Positions 9,122-21,150 are shown, counted from the first letter of the stretch. The stretch: 64,000 nt of DNA from Tragulus kanchil (GCA_022376925.1 JAIOJX010000027.1:18121471-18185470), one strand, 5' to 3'. Notes: generated by a model from the letters alone, not told the origin. Numbers and translations: made by a program.

Positions 9122-11270
9122 CAGAGTCATGTGACCTGCCTTGAGCCTTTGCAAACCACTCCCATACCATCCTTTTCTGGGAAATACATTCTTTTGGCTA
9201 CTGGCCATTTCTTAAAGCAGAACCTTGGCGGAGGATGAGTCAATAGGGCAACCGGTGACTCAGCCCCCAAGGAAAATGGAGCTGAGTTGATTTAATGCCT
9301 TGAAGTAGCTTGTTACCCAATTGTGCAAAATGTAGCTTGATATCCAAGTAAACCTTTATCTGTCATGATCCATGGGTTGGAGCTAGGTTCTTCATTACCC
9401 CAGAGAGACCGCATTAAACGAAGAGCTGCTATTCCTTCTTTAGAGAGTTGATGAGAACACCCCAGAGGTAATTTGGAGCGGCGAGGAGCCAGCCTGTCCT
9501 AACGGCAGCACGCAGAGCTGAAGTCGGCCTGGGCCCCACCTGCTGGCACGGGCGCTTCACTGATACGGCTTGTCGGCCGTGCCGTGTGCTTCTCAGAAGG
9601 CCGAGAGTCACTGGTGTTGAGAATTATGCTTATCCTTTCCAGCCAACCAAACGCTTTCTTCTTGACTTCCAAGCCACTCGTCTTGTAATCAGTTTTTATA
9701 TTTTTCTATCCTATTTCTCTAAGAATGAAAATGATATGAAAAAGAACTTGCTGAAAAACGTAATTAAGACCTAAGTGGTATTTACATACCGCGATTATGG
9801 TTCCTTGAAGTTTACAGAATCTTTAGGCGGTGATGAATCTCAAATGCAGCCGAGGCGCTTCTTCCGGCAACATATTTTCTGCATTTGATTATTTAATGCT
9901 GATGAACTCATAATTTGATTTCTTGGCCAAGTGACTGGTTTTTGCCCATTAAATTCTCTCAGATATGGAGGCTTGCAGAGATTAGATAAAAAAGAGTCAC
10001 AGTGCCATGTTCTAATGTCTGCAAGCAGAATGGAACATCGACTTTGCCTGTTTTCTCTGTGGGGCTCTGTGCATCATCAGAAATTTAGATCAGCCTATAA
10101 ATGAATATCATCCCTAATGCCTGTCACCCCGTCTCAATCAGTGGCGGAAGATGGTCTCAGAACAGTTTATCTTAATTGGCCATTTCTTAAAGCAGAAGCC
10201 ATTTCCCGGCAGAGTCATGTGACCTGCCTTGAGCCTTTGCAAACCACTCCCATACCATCCTTTTCTGGGAAATACATTCTTGTGGCTACTGGCCATTTCT
10301 TAAAGCAGAACCTTGGCGGAGGATGAGTCAATAGGGCAACCGTGACTCAGCCCCAAGGAAAATGGAGCTGAGTTGATTTAATGCCTTGAAGTAGCTTGTT
10401 ACCCAATTGTGCAAAATGTAGCTTGATATCCAAGTAAACCTTTATCTGTCATGATCCATGGGTTGGAGCTAGGTTCTTCATTACCCCAGAGAGACCGCAT
10501 TAAACGAAGAGCTGCTATTCCTTCTTTAGAGAGTTGATGAGAACACCCCAGAGGAAATTTGGAGCGGCGAGGAGCCAGCCTGTCCTAACGGCAGCACGCA
10601 GAGCTGAAGTCGGCCTGGGCCCCACCTGCTGGCACGGGCGCTTCACTGATACGGCTTGTCGGCCGTGCCGTGTGCTTCTCAGAAGGCCGAGAGTCACTGG
10701 TGTTGAGAATTATGCTTATCCTTTCCAGCCAACCAAACGCTTTCTTCTTGACTTCCAAGCCACTCGTCTTGTAATCAGTTTTTATATTTTTCTATCCTAT
10801 TTCTCTAAGAATGAAAATGATATGAAAAAGAACTTGCTGAAAAACGTAATTAAGACCTAAGTGGTATTTACATACCGCGATTATGGTTCCTTGAAGTTTA
10901 CAGAATCTTTAGGCGGTGATGAATCTCAAATGCAGCCGAGGCGCTTCTTCCGGCAACATATTTTCTGCATTTGATTATTTAATGCTGATGAACTCATAAT
11001 TTGATTTCTTGGCCAAGTGACTGGTTTTTGCCCATTAAATTCTCTCAGATATGGAGGCTTGCAGAGATTAGATAAAAAAGAGTCACAGTGCCATGTTCTA
11101 ATGTCTGCAAGCAGAATGGAACATCGACTTTGCCTGTTTTCTCTGTGGGGCTCTGTGCATCATCAGAAATTTAGATCAGCCTATAAATGAATATCATCCC
11201 TAATGCCTGTCACCCCGTCTCAATCAGTGGCGGAAGATGGTCTCAGAACAGTTTATCTTAATTGGCCATT
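9122..11270. repeat. Tandem duplicated pair D3 (offset about 1,087 bp)
   Basis: Copy A 9122-10184 and copy B 10210-11270. The filler 10185-10209 is a corrupted re-use of local sequence: after GGCCATT the read switches to TTCTTAAAGCAGAA, which belongs at about 9208. The start of B has substitutions and one-base losses (CTTGTGG for CTTTTGG, CCGTGACTC for CCGGTGACTC). Confidence 0.95.
9440..10184. other. Repeat-poor block, candidate conserved non-coding DNA
   Basis: About 745 bp with no recognisable transposon. The first 150 bp keep many CpGs (GAGCGGCGAGG, CTTGTCGGCCGTGCCG). The rest has dispersed TAAT/ATTA homeodomain-type cores. All frames are interrupted within about 110 codons. Its second copy is 10526-11270 and its 3' half occurs a third time at 11981-12380. 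Conservation is inferred only from the lack of repeats. Confidence 0.35.
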
Positions 11271-13094
11271 AACTTTAAAAGACTGGCTGATGATAACAAT
11301 GTAAAACCTTTCAAAGGAAAGGAGAATGCTTTGCGGATCCTTTGTTTTGTGTGTGACAGTTTTAAGTTATTAGTTCTTAAAAATCAATACTTTTTAATGG
11401 AAACAACTTGAACCAAAAGACTGCCATATAATTTGAGACCCATTTAAAAAGCTTAATGAGGAATTTAGATAACTTAGGTAAGCCTAGTTTAAAGGCACAC
11501 TTCCAGGCATACATACATCTATTCTTAAGTTGCCGTGTTTTAAACCATTTCTTCACACTCCGAAATTGTAATCCTTAGCGACTATACACTGACTGAGGAA
11601 AAAAAATAAAAGAAAAATAAGAAATAAAAATAACGTAGAAGGGGTAAGACTGAGGGGTCTTGTTCACCTATTTGTTTTCCGTGATGAAAATTAGATTATG
11701 AACATTCTGGTATTACAAAAAACACAGATGGGTATTGCAGGTTTTTTTTTCCCTTTCTTATATGTCTGCCTCAGAAGTTTCTAGAAAGATACAGTATAAT
11801 TGCCTGTATGTTCCCTATACTTAAAGGATAATAAGAAAAAGCCATGTATTAGATGCATAGTATTAATTTAATTTAATTATCCAAGAGATAGTACATAGAG
11901 TTATAAAAATTGTAGTATCTGAAGGTCATTTATTCACATAGGAGGTACATAACTAAAATATATAGATTTATATTTATACACATACCGCGATTATGGTTCC
12001 TTGAAGTTTACAGAATCTTTAGGCGGTGATGAATCTCAAATGCAGCCGAGGCGCTTCTTCCGGCAACATATTTTCTGCATTTGATTATTTAATGCTGATG
12101 AACTCATAATTTGATTTCTTGGCCAAGTGACTGGTTTTTGCCCATTAAATTCTCTCAGATATGGAGGCTTGCAGAGATTAGATAAAAAAGAGTCACAGTG
12201 CCATGTTCTAATGTCTGCAAGCAGAATGGAACATCGACTTTGCCTGTTTTCTCTGTGGGGCTCTGTGCATCATCAGAAATTTAGATCAGCCTATAAATGA
12301 ATATCATCCCTAATGCCTGTCACCCCGTCTCAATCAGTGGCGGAAGATGGTCTCAGAACAGTTTATCTTAATTGGCCATTAACTTTAAAAGACTGGCTGA
12401 TGATAACAATGTAAAACCTTTCAAAGGAAAGGAGAATGCTTTGCGGATCCTTTGTTTTGTGTGTGACAGTTTTAAGTTATTAGTTCTTAAAAATCAATAC
12501 TTTTTAATGGAAACAACTTGAACCAAAAGACTGCCATATAATTTGAGACCCATTTAAAAAGCTTAATGAGGAATTTAGATAACTTAGGTAAGCCTAGTTT
12601 AAAGGCACACTTCCAGGCATACATACATCTATTCTTAAGTTGCCGTGTTTTAAACCATTTCTTCACACTCCGAAATTGTAATCCTTAGCGACTATACACT
12701 GACTGAGGAAAAAAAATAAAAGAAAAATAAGAAATAAAAATAACGTAGAAGGGGTAAGACTGAGGGGTCTTGTTCACCTATTTGTTTTCCGTGATGAAAA
12801 TTAGATTATGAACATTCTGGTATTACAAAAAACACAGATGGGTATTGCAGGTTTTTTTTTCCCTTTCTTATATGTCTGCCTCAGAAGTTTCTAGAAAGAT
12901 ACAGTATAATTGCCTGTATGTTCCCTATACTTAAAGGATAATAAGAAAAAGCCATGTATTAGATGCATAGTATTAATTTAATTTAATTATCCAAGAGATA
13001 GTACATAGAGTTATAAAAATTGTAGTATCTGAAGGTCATTTATTCACATAGGAGGTACATAACTAAAATATATAGATTTATATTTATACACATA
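10870..13094. repeat. Tandem duplicated pair D4 (offset 1,110 bp)
   Basis: Copy A 10870-11984 and copy B 11981-13094 join without filler across shared ACATA. The copies look essentially identical through several homopolymers. The first 400 bp are a third copy of 9785-10184 and the last 330 bp recur at 13872-14206. Confidence 0.95.
11271..11980. other. AT-rich unassigned sequence
   Basis: AT-rich unique DNA repeated at 12381-13090. No exon, RNA gene or transposon recognised. Confidence 0.45.
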
Positions 13095-14967
13095 CATAAA
13101 AGGTGGTAGAAAGAAAGCCATTTAAATAAAGAGGGACAATCCCCATTTACTACTTTTTCTCTTTTTATATATTGCTTTATTTTCTTTTAAAGTATTTTCT
13201 GGTTTAAATTGTTGGTAGAGAACCGTAAGAATATTCTAGTTCCTTGGACATCTACTATAGGTATTAAGGCTAAAGAAGTACCTGCCTGCCCTTTGGTCTG
13301 GAGGGTACCACCTCTGCACACAATGTCCTTGTGAAATGAAAAGAACAGCAAGTCACATTTGTGTTCAGGGTTTCCCATTCCGTGTTTCTGGGGATCTGCC
13401 TCTCGGTTGACATTCAGTAAGAGCTGTGCAAACCCAGAGCACCCTCGTGGTAAGCCGTGGGTTTCATCACTTTCCTGATATTTTATTTACTACATGCTTG
13501 CAATGTGGTCTAAAGTCTGTTGGGAAGATGAATAATAAGTAAAGGGTATTATCACAGACTTTACTTCATTTTTGAGATGAGCTACTGTTGTACATTTTCT
13601 GATGTGGTTGAATGGCAGAGATATCAAATACAGCAAGTCAGGTTACTGTCTTAGTTGAATAGGAGAACATGGACCTGAAGGCTGCAGGTTCAATCCATGG
13701 ATTTGCCCCAGATTTTTCTCTCACCCCTGCTGGATGCCTCTCAGATGCAACCTTCCCCCCAACCCCACAGAGGGTCTAAGTGAATGTAGATGAAGCAACA
13801 GACACAAACATACACACACACTCCGCCTTAAATTATGCATATTACCTGATGACTGATCAAAAAAACTAAAAGGGTCTTTGTTCACCTATTTGTTTTCCGT
13901 GATGAAAATTAGATTATGAACATTCTGGTATTACAAAAAACACAGATGGGTATTGCAGGTTTTTTTTTCCCTTTCTTATATGTCTGCCTCAGAAGTTTCT
14001 AGAAAGATACAGTATAATTGCCTGTATGTTCCCTATACTTAAAGGATAATAAGAAAAAGCCATGTATTAGATGCATAGTATTAATTTAATTTAATTATCC
14101 AAGAGATAGTACATAGAGTTATAAAAATTGTAGTATCTGAAGGTCATTTATTCACATAGGAGGTACATAACTAAAATATATAGATTTATATTTATACACA
14201 TACATAAAAGGTGGTAGAAAGAAAGCCATTTAAATAAAGAGGGACAATCCCCATTCACTACTTTTTCTTTTTGTATATATTGCTTTATTTTCTTTTAAAG
14301 TATTTTCTGGTTTAAATTGTTGGTAGAGAACCGTAAGAATATTCTAGTTCCTTGGACATCTACTATAGGTATTAAGGCTAAAGAAGTACCTGCCTGCCCT
14401 TTGGTCTGGAGGGTACCACCTCTGCACACAATGTCCTTGTGAAATGAAAAGAACAGCAAGTCACATTTGTGTTCAGGGTTTCCCATTCCGTGTTTCTGGG
14501 GATCTGCCTCTCGGTTGACATTCAGTAAGAGCTGTGCAAACCCAGAGCACCCTCGTGGTAAGCCGTGGGTTTCATCACTTTCCTGATATTTTATTTACTA
14601 CATGCTTGCAATGTGGTCTAAAGTCTGTTGGGAAGATGAATAATAAGTAAAGGGTATTATCACAGACTTTACTTCATTTTTGAGATGAGCTACTGTTGTA
14701 CATTTTCTGATGTGGTTGAATGGCAGAGATATCAAATACAGCAAGTCAGGTTACTGTCTTAGTTGAATAGGAGAACATGGACCTGAAGGCTGCAGGTTCA
14801 ATCCATGGATTTGCCCCAGATTTTTCTCTCACCCCTGCTGGATGCCTCTCAGATGCAACCTTCCCCCCAACCCCACAGAGGGTCTAAGTGAATGTAGATG
14901 AAGCAACAGACACAAACATACACACACACTCCGCCTTAAATTATGCATATTACCTGATGACTGATCA
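12765..14967. repeat. Tandem duplicated pair D5 (offset 1,108 bp)
   Basis: Copy A 12765-13859 and copy B 13872-14967, with 12 bp of A-rich filler. B starts with an extra T (GGGTCTTTGTTC against GGGTCTTGTTC). Mid-copy substitutions (CCCATTTACTAC against CCCATTCACTAC, CTCTTTTTATAT against CTTTTTGTATAT) could be allelic. Confidence 0.95.
13200..13790. other. Unassigned sequence, no gene seen
   Basis: Single-copy-type DNA (second copy 14308-14893). The 63-codon minus-strand frame here is repeated only because the DNA is, and matches no family I know. Confidence 0.4.
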
Positions 14968-15411
14968 GTTACAGTCCCTTTATATATGGCAGCACTACTC
15001 CTGTGTATTGGGCACCATTGCTTTGGTTTAATCACCATCAAAGCAAAATTCAGATCCTTTTAATGTGTCATCCTTGAACATTTAACACAGCTTATAGAAA
15101 CCTGGACATATTCTTTAAAAGCCAAATAAAATGGAAAATGGAGACTGATTCCAGGAAAATATACCGATCTTGGCATGTGTGCGTTCCTCCGGGTTTTTAC
15201 TAATATCATCAACCAGAGTGATGATGCTTCCTGTTTCCTTCTTTATTTCCTTCTCATCTTCCCTTTCTCGTACTCTCGTTTTCTCCTTCCCCAAGTAGTG
15301 GGTTCAAAGTTTTCCCTAAGATGCTACTGAAAAACTAGAACATGCTTGTTGGCCAACTCAATACATACCACAAGTTGAAAACAAGAGCAATACTTATATA
15401 TTACGTTTCAG

Positions 15412-15602
15412 GTGTTGTTCTAAGGCTGTTCATATATTCTGATGATAAAGCCTCATGATACCATCTTTAAATAGATATTATAATCTTTATGGATTGGGAA
15501 GATGAGGTTTTGACAAAGTACCGTTCTCAGTGTCTGATTGCTAGCTGCTGTCAGAGCTTGAATGGGAACCCATGCCATCTCTGGAGGCTGTGTTCCTAAT
15601 CC
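15412..15602 (+). mobile_element. MIR SINE remnant, copy A
   Basis: GTTCTAAGGCTGTTCATATATTC, then a diverged ATTATAATCTTTATGGAT..GAAGATGAGG and GAGCTTGAATGGGAACCCATGCC follow the MIR order (core then 'cagagccaggattcgaaccca'). Confidence 0.6.
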
Positions 15603-16515
15603 TTACATTTTCCTGGATAAAGAGAGATTAGGCAGAAGCACAAAATTAAAGTACACTTCTAATTAATTTAAAAGAATGTTTGGAAAAAAATCCTTCTTGA
15701 ATAGTTGATACGGGTGTTTTAAATGATATGTGCTTTTATATTGTTCAAAAACATCCAGTCATTTCTGACTTTACCATATTAAATATAGAGAGCAATTGCT
15801 AAAAGTGCTATCTGCTACACCTACTTTAAATAATTTTAAGACTGTGTTATTTGCTAGCATGTCAATAAATGTTATTAACACAGACTTTGAAAGCTAAGAA
15901 ATCTTTGTGGTGGAGAGCAAACATACCCCTGCCTTCTGTGTCCCAACTGCCATTGAAAAATATCCCCTGGGGCCTCCTGGGGTCTGGTAGTTGAGACGTA
16001 GATGAAGCAACAGACACAAACATACACACACACTCCGCCTTAAATTATGCATATTACCTGATGACTGATCAGTTACAGTCCCTTTATATATGGCAGCACT
16101 ACTCCTGTGTATTGGGCACCATTGCTTTGGTTTAATCACCATCAAAGCAAAATTCAGATCCTTTTAATGTGTCATCCTTGAACATTTAACACAGCTTATA
16201 GAAACCTGGACATATTCTTTAAAAGCCAAATAAAATGGAAAATGGAGACTGATTCCAGGAAAATATACCGATCTTGGCATGTGTGCGTTCCTCCGGGTTT
16301 TTACTAATATCATCAACCAGAGTGATGATGCTTCCTGTTTCCTTCTTTATTTCCTTCTCATCTTCCCTTTCTCGTACTCTCGTTTTCTCCTTCCCCAAGT
16401 AGTGGGTTCAAAGTTTTCCCTAAGATGCTACTGAAAAACTAGAACATGCTTGTTGGCCAACTCAATACATACCACAAGTTGAAAACAAGAGCAATACTTA
16501 TATATTACGTTTCAG

Positions 16516-16706
16516 GTGTTGTTCTAAGGCTGTTCATATATTCTGATGATAAAGCCTCATGATACCATCTTTAAATAGATATTATAATCTTTATGGATTG
16601 GGAAGATGAGGTTTTGACAAAGTACCGTTCTCAGTGTCTGATTGCTAGCTGCTGTCAGAGCTTGAATGGGAACCCATGCCATCTCTGGAGGCTGTGTTCC
16701 TAATCC
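16516..16706 (+). mobile_element. MIR SINE remnant, copy B
   Basis: Second copy of 15412-15602 from pair D6. Confidence 0.6.
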
Positions 16707-17072
16707 TTACATTTTCCTGGATAAAGAGAGATTAGGCAGAAGCACAAAATTAAAGTACACTTCTAATTAATTTAAAAGAATGTTTGGAAAAAAATCCTTC
16801 TTGAATAGTTGATACGGGTGTTTTAAATGATATGTGCTTTTATATTGTTCAAAAACATCCAGTCATTTCTGACTTTACCATATTAAATATAGAGAGCAAT
16901 TGCTAAAAGTGCTATCTGCTACACCTACTTTAAATAATTTTAAGACTGTGTTATTTGCTAGCATGTCAATAAATGTTATTAACACAGACTTTGAAAGCTA
17001 AGAAATCTTTGTGGTGGAGAGCAAACATACCCCTGCCTTCTGTGTCCCAACTGCCATTGAAAAATATCCCCC

Positions 17073-17244
17073 TGGGGCCTCCCTGGGGGTCTGGTAGTTG
17101 AGACGTAATCTTCCAGGGCAGAGGAGGCAGGTTGGATCCCTGGTCGGGGAACAAAGGTCCCGCATGCCACGGAACACCTAAACCTGGGTGACACAGTGAA
17201 GCTCCCGCTTGCCCCAACTATGACCCAACACAGCTGAAACATTA
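17073..17244 (+). mobile_element. CHR-type SINE, plus strand, copy A
   Basis: GGGGCCTCCCTGGGGGTCTG head, B-box-like GGTTGGATCCCTGGTCGGGG, then GTCCCGCATGCCACGGAAC and a CCCAACACAGCTGAAA tail. A 5' fragment of the same element is at about 15966-16000. Confidence 0.85.
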
Positions 17245-17249
17245 TATAT

Positions 17250-18080
17250 ATGTATTCCCTCCATACAGGAAAATGTTAACAAAGGTAAATATTAATCTCA
17301 TCTTTCTGAATTTTCTTGATTTCTTAATTACCAAGGTCCGAATAAATGAGACTTAATTTGTAATTTTGCTGCTAATGCTTTGGGGACATAATGGTGCGTC
17401 AGACAAATTACTTACAAAACTCGGTAGTCCTAGGTATCTGGACAAGCAGACAGATGTTGGGGTTTAGTGACGATAAGTGCTAGGGAGACCGTGTGATCTT
17501 CGAGTGGTTTTCTGTAAGGCTGTGTGTCGTTTGTGAGATGTGATAAAGCAGCTGATTACTATGTGGTGGGCAGGCAGCAATTGTTAGAGGATTTCTTACT
17601 GCATTTATGTAATGAAATGTGATGTCCATTTAAGGCAACATTCTGTTTCTTATCCGTAAGTATCACACACAATGAAAATGCATGTATTCCTTTTCTGTCC
17701 CTCGGAGCATGTGTCTTGGAATCACAACACCACTTCTTATCAGGGAGGTGTTGGTCTTTGAAGTCCATATAATTACTGGAGAAATTTAATGCTCTCAACT
17801 TTGGTGGGTTGTATGCACTGTAGCAGAAGATGATGAGAATTCTCTTTAATTAGCGGAGTGAAAAAAGGAGCTGGTTTTTGCTTAGAGACCGTTGCCAATG
17901 TTCCAACATGGTAACTGAATGTCCCTTGAAATGTGATATACCAAAATAATCACCACCACCAGGGGAAAGTTTTATACAAAGGCCATTACCACAGCTGATC
18001 ATGTTCCCTCAACGACAGGGATAGTGGATACACTGTAAGAGCCCTCAACAGCTTTTGTCGTTGGCATAATGAAACAGGTG
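17250..18080. other. Repeat-poor block, candidate conserved non-coding DNA
   Basis: About 830 bp with no transposon I can recognise. It has clusters of AATTA/TTAAT cores around 17320-17410 and retained CpGs. The 79-codon minus frame in it shows no family features. Second copy at 18342-19172. Confidence 0.3.
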
Positions 18081-18165
18081 TGCCTGACCTATTGCATTCT
18101 GTTTGTGTGGAGAGCAAACATACCCTGCCTTCTGTGTCCCAACTGCCATTGAAAAATATCCCCCT

Positions 18166-18336
18166 GGGGCCTCCCTGGGGGTCTGGTAGTTGAGACGTAA
18201 TCTTCCAGGGCAGAGGAGGCAGGTTGGATCCCTGGTCGGGGAACAAAGGTCCCGCATGCCACGGAACACCTAAACCTGGGTGACACAGTGAAGCTCCCGC
18301 TTGCCCCAACTATGACCCAACACAGCTGAAACATTA
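18166..18336 (+). mobile_element. CHR-type SINE, copy B
   Basis: Second copy of 17073-17244 from pair D7. Confidence 0.85.
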
Positions 18337-19175
18337 TATATATGTATTCCCTCCATACAGGAAAATGTTAACAAAGGTAAATATTAATCTCATCTTTCTG
18401 AATTTTCTTGATTTCTTAATTACCAAGGTCCGAATAAATGAGACTTAATTTGTAATTTTGCTGCTAATGCTTTGGGGACATAATGGTGCGTCAGACAAAT
18501 TACTTACAAAACTCGGTAGTCCTAGGTATCTGGACAAGCAGACAGATGTTGGGGTTTAGTGACGATAAGTGCTAGGGAGACCGTGTGATCTTCGAGTGGT
18601 TTTCTGTAAGGCTGTGTGTCGTTTGTGAGATGTGATAAAGCAGCTGATTACTATGTGGTGGGCAGGCAGCAATTGTTAGAGGATTTCTTACTGCATTTAT
18701 GTAATGAAATGTGATGTCCATTTAAGGCAACATTCTGTTTCTTATCCGTAAGTATCACACACAATGAAAATGCATGTATTCCTTTTCTGTCCCTCGGAGC
18801 ATGTGTCTTGGAATCACAACACCACTTCTTATCAGGGAGGTGTTGGTCTTTGAAGTCCATATAATTACTGGAGAAATTTAATGCTCTCAACTTTGGTGGG
18901 TTGTATGCACTGTAGCAGAAGATGATGAGAATTCTCTTTAATTAGCGGAGTGAAAAAAGGAGCTGGTTTTTGCTTAGAGACCGTTGCCAATGTTCCAACA
19001 TGGTAACTGAATGTCCCTTGAAATGTGATATACCAAAATAATCACCACCACCAGGGGAAAGTTTTATACAAAGGCCATTACCACAGCTGATCATGTTCCC
19101 TCAACGACAGGGATAGTGGATACACTGTAAGAGCCCTCAACAGCTTTTGTCGTTGGCATAATGAAACAGGTGTGC

Positions 19176-19836
19176 TACCCTAGGATGATTCAGCTCGTTT
19201 ATACTGGAGACATGTAATTGAAATCACCCTATATTCTTTATTGGCGTTTCATTTATTTCATAAAGCTTTGGAGGGAAACAAAAAGAGACTTATCACATAG
19301 ACAACCATACCCACGCTTCGCTGCATGGCCTTGAATTGCCAAAGCAAATTCTGTGGCTTCCAAAGATACCCCCTGGGCAATATTTCCCCTTGAGTCCAAT
19401 TAGAGTCCATTCTGTATATTTACAAACAGGAAGCAACAAGACTGCGACCTCACAATCGTTACCCAGAGGCCTCTTCAATTAGCAGGAGGCACTGGTTATT
19501 TTCGGGAATGGATGCTAGGGTGATTGGAAGTTCATACGTGACAAAGGGAAGATGACCTAGTTTTTTCTACCTTAAATAATGACAGTCATTCTACAGTTTT
19601 TGCATTATTAGCTTGACAAATAGAGACAGTTTCCAGAAATTTTAATAGCCCACTGTCAGTAGTGTCAACAAATGGGCAGCTCATAGTTGGGAATTGTAAT
19701 TCAGAGGTGAAATATCTGAAGTGAACTTGAATAAGAAACTGACAAACAATGGCAGGGCAAAGGTATCATTACGTAAAGACTGATGGGGGCCCAGGTAATA
19801 AGTCATAAAAGGATGTACCTTTTAAAAGGACGAAGA
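19176..19836. other. Single-copy repeat-poor block
   Basis: About 660 bp between D7 and D8 with no recognisable repeat. It contains CTTCGCTGCATGGCC, CCAATTAGAG and CTTCAATTAGC segments of non-repeat character. Possible conserved non-coding sequence; no exon. Confidence 0.35.
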
Positions 19837-20024
19837 GGGACTTCCCTGGTGACCCAGTGGTTAAGAATCCACCTTCCAGTGCACAAGACGGGGATTCAGT
19901 CCCTGGTTAGAGAACGAAGATTCCACGTGTGGAGAAGCAACTAAACTTACTTACCACAGCTAGAGAAGCCTGCACAGACAGCACAAGGAAGACCCAGAAC
20001 CATCAAAATGAATAAATGAATGGG
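19837..20024 (+). mobile_element. CHR-type SINE, plus strand, copy A
   Basis: GGGACTTCCCTGGTGACCCA head, GATTCAGTCCCTGGTTAGAG, then GAAGCAACTAAACTTAC and an AATGAATAAATGAATG tail. Copy B (20969-21150) lacks the first bases because the D8 junction cuts the head. Confidence 0.88.
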
Positions 20025-20270
20025 TGAGTAGTGGGATGCTTGCATGGAGAAAGCAGTACCCATCTATAAACTTAGACCATTTCACAGCTTTTGAAACTGT
20101 TTATGTGCATAAATATCTCCATGAGAAACAAATTTAAAGATGATTCTAGAGAACAAAAAAGCTTTTCCCATTGTTTAATGCAGACTGGCTCTATTTTAAC
20201 AGAGCCAACTTCCATCTCTCTAACCTAAAATAGTATTAGAATAACTCTGATTTAACTGGAAGAAATTTTG

Positions 20271-20620
20271 TCTTATTTTTTTTAAGTTTTTTTTTTTTTT
20301 TTAAATTCTGGGTTTTCACTGTTGCCATAGGCTCTTCTCTAGTTGCAGGGAGTAGGGGTACTCTCTAGTCGAACTGAGCAGGCTTCTTGTGGCAGTGACT
20401 TCTCTTGTGGAACTCAGGCTGTAGGGCACACGGGCTTCAGTAGTTGCAGCACACGGGCTCAACAGGTGTGGCTCCGAGGCTCTAGAGCACGGGCTCCATA
20501 GTTGCGGCTTCACTGGCTTAGTTGTTCCACTGCATGTAGGATTTTCCTGGATCAGTGATCGAACCCGTGTCACCTGCATTGTCAGGGGAACTCTTTACCA
20601 CTGAGCTACCAGGGAAGCCC
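20271..20620 (-). mobile_element. CHR-type SINE, minus strand, copy A
   Basis: Starts with a 16-T run, then GGCTCTTCTCTAGTTGCAGG and GGCTTCAGTAGTTGCAGCAC, and ends with CACTGAGCTACCAGGGAAGC. The 87-codon frame across it is a SINE translation. Confidence 0.88.
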
Positions 20621-20639
20621 CTGTCTCACCATTAATTTT

Positions 20640-20770
20640 GAAAATGGTCACCACAGTTACCCTTGCTTTAGCCATGAAGAAGCTAAGTTCTTGACAGACT
20701 CAGTAACATTATTGCTGTCACATAACTAAGAAGACACAGGACCACACTGGAACTGAAATGTGCCTGTCTC
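20640..20770 (+). mobile_element. Possible MIR remnant, copy A
   Basis: GCCATGAAGAAGCTAAG, CAGTAACATTATTGCTGTCACATAACTAAGAAG and GGAACTGAAATG loosely follow the MIR core order. Weak. Copy B is at 21766-21896. Confidence 0.35.
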
Positions 20771-20968
20771 ATCTTCTTGATCACCATGTTGTACTGATTG
20801 CTGTTTTAGTTGATTTTCCTCAAATCCAGTGCTCGTCTGTCAGCTTGACTATTATCTCACAGGCTATGAGGTTTACAGAGTGATCTTTACAAAATGCTGA
20901 AAAACTCCAGCAGAACAAAACCGGAGAAGGAAAAGGGAGTCTGGATTGTGGATGGACTTTAAAAGAAA

Positions 20969-21150
20969 TCCCTGGTGACCCAGTGGTTAAGAATCCACCT
21001 TCCAGTGCACAAGACGGGGATTCAGTCCCTGGTTAGAGAACGAAGATTCCACGTGTGGAGAAGCAACTAAACTTACTTACCACAGCTAGAGAAGCCTGCA
21101 CAGACAGCACAAGGAAGACCCAGAACCATCAAAATGAATAAATGAATGGG
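20969..21150 (+). mobile_element. CHR-type SINE, copy B (head cut)
   Basis: Second copy of 19837-20024, missing its first bases at the D8 junction. Confidence 0.85.

Larger units (their letters stand above)
7212..9437. repeat. Tandem duplicated pair D2 (offset about 1,124 bp)
   Basis: Copy A 7212-8312 and copy B 8337-9437, with 24 bp of filler between them (AGAAGTAGCCCATGTGAAAG and a few more bases). One A is lost in B (ATGGAAAAACTG against ATGGAAAACTG) and one C is gained (CAGCCCC against CAGCCCCC). Its last 315 bp appear a third time through pair D3. Confidence 0.95.
14894..17107. repeat. Tandem duplicated pair D6 (offset about 1,104 bp)
   Basis: Copy A 14894-16000 and copy B 15998-17107 join across shared GTA with no filler. 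The last 40 bp of A have lost single bases in runs (ATCCCCTGG against ATCCCCCTGG; CTCCTGGGGTC against CTCCCTGGGGGTC). Confidence 0.95.
17009..19175. repeat. Tandem duplicated pair D7 (offset about 1,092 bp)
   Basis: Copy A 17009-18083 and copy B 18102-19175, with 18 bp of filler. The start of B lacks bases (TTTGTGTGG for TTTGTGGTGG; ATACCCTGCC for ATACCCCTGCC). The first 90 bp also occur at 15908-16000. Confidence 0.95.

Noticed and set aside
9122..10523. CRISPR-like array because of triplicated blocks
   Set aside because: The blocks are hundreds of bases long, there are no short regular spacers, and this is mammalian DNA.
7212..18336. A satellite or higher-order repeat array
   Set aside because: No shared monomer exists between successive duplicated units; only neighbours overlap.
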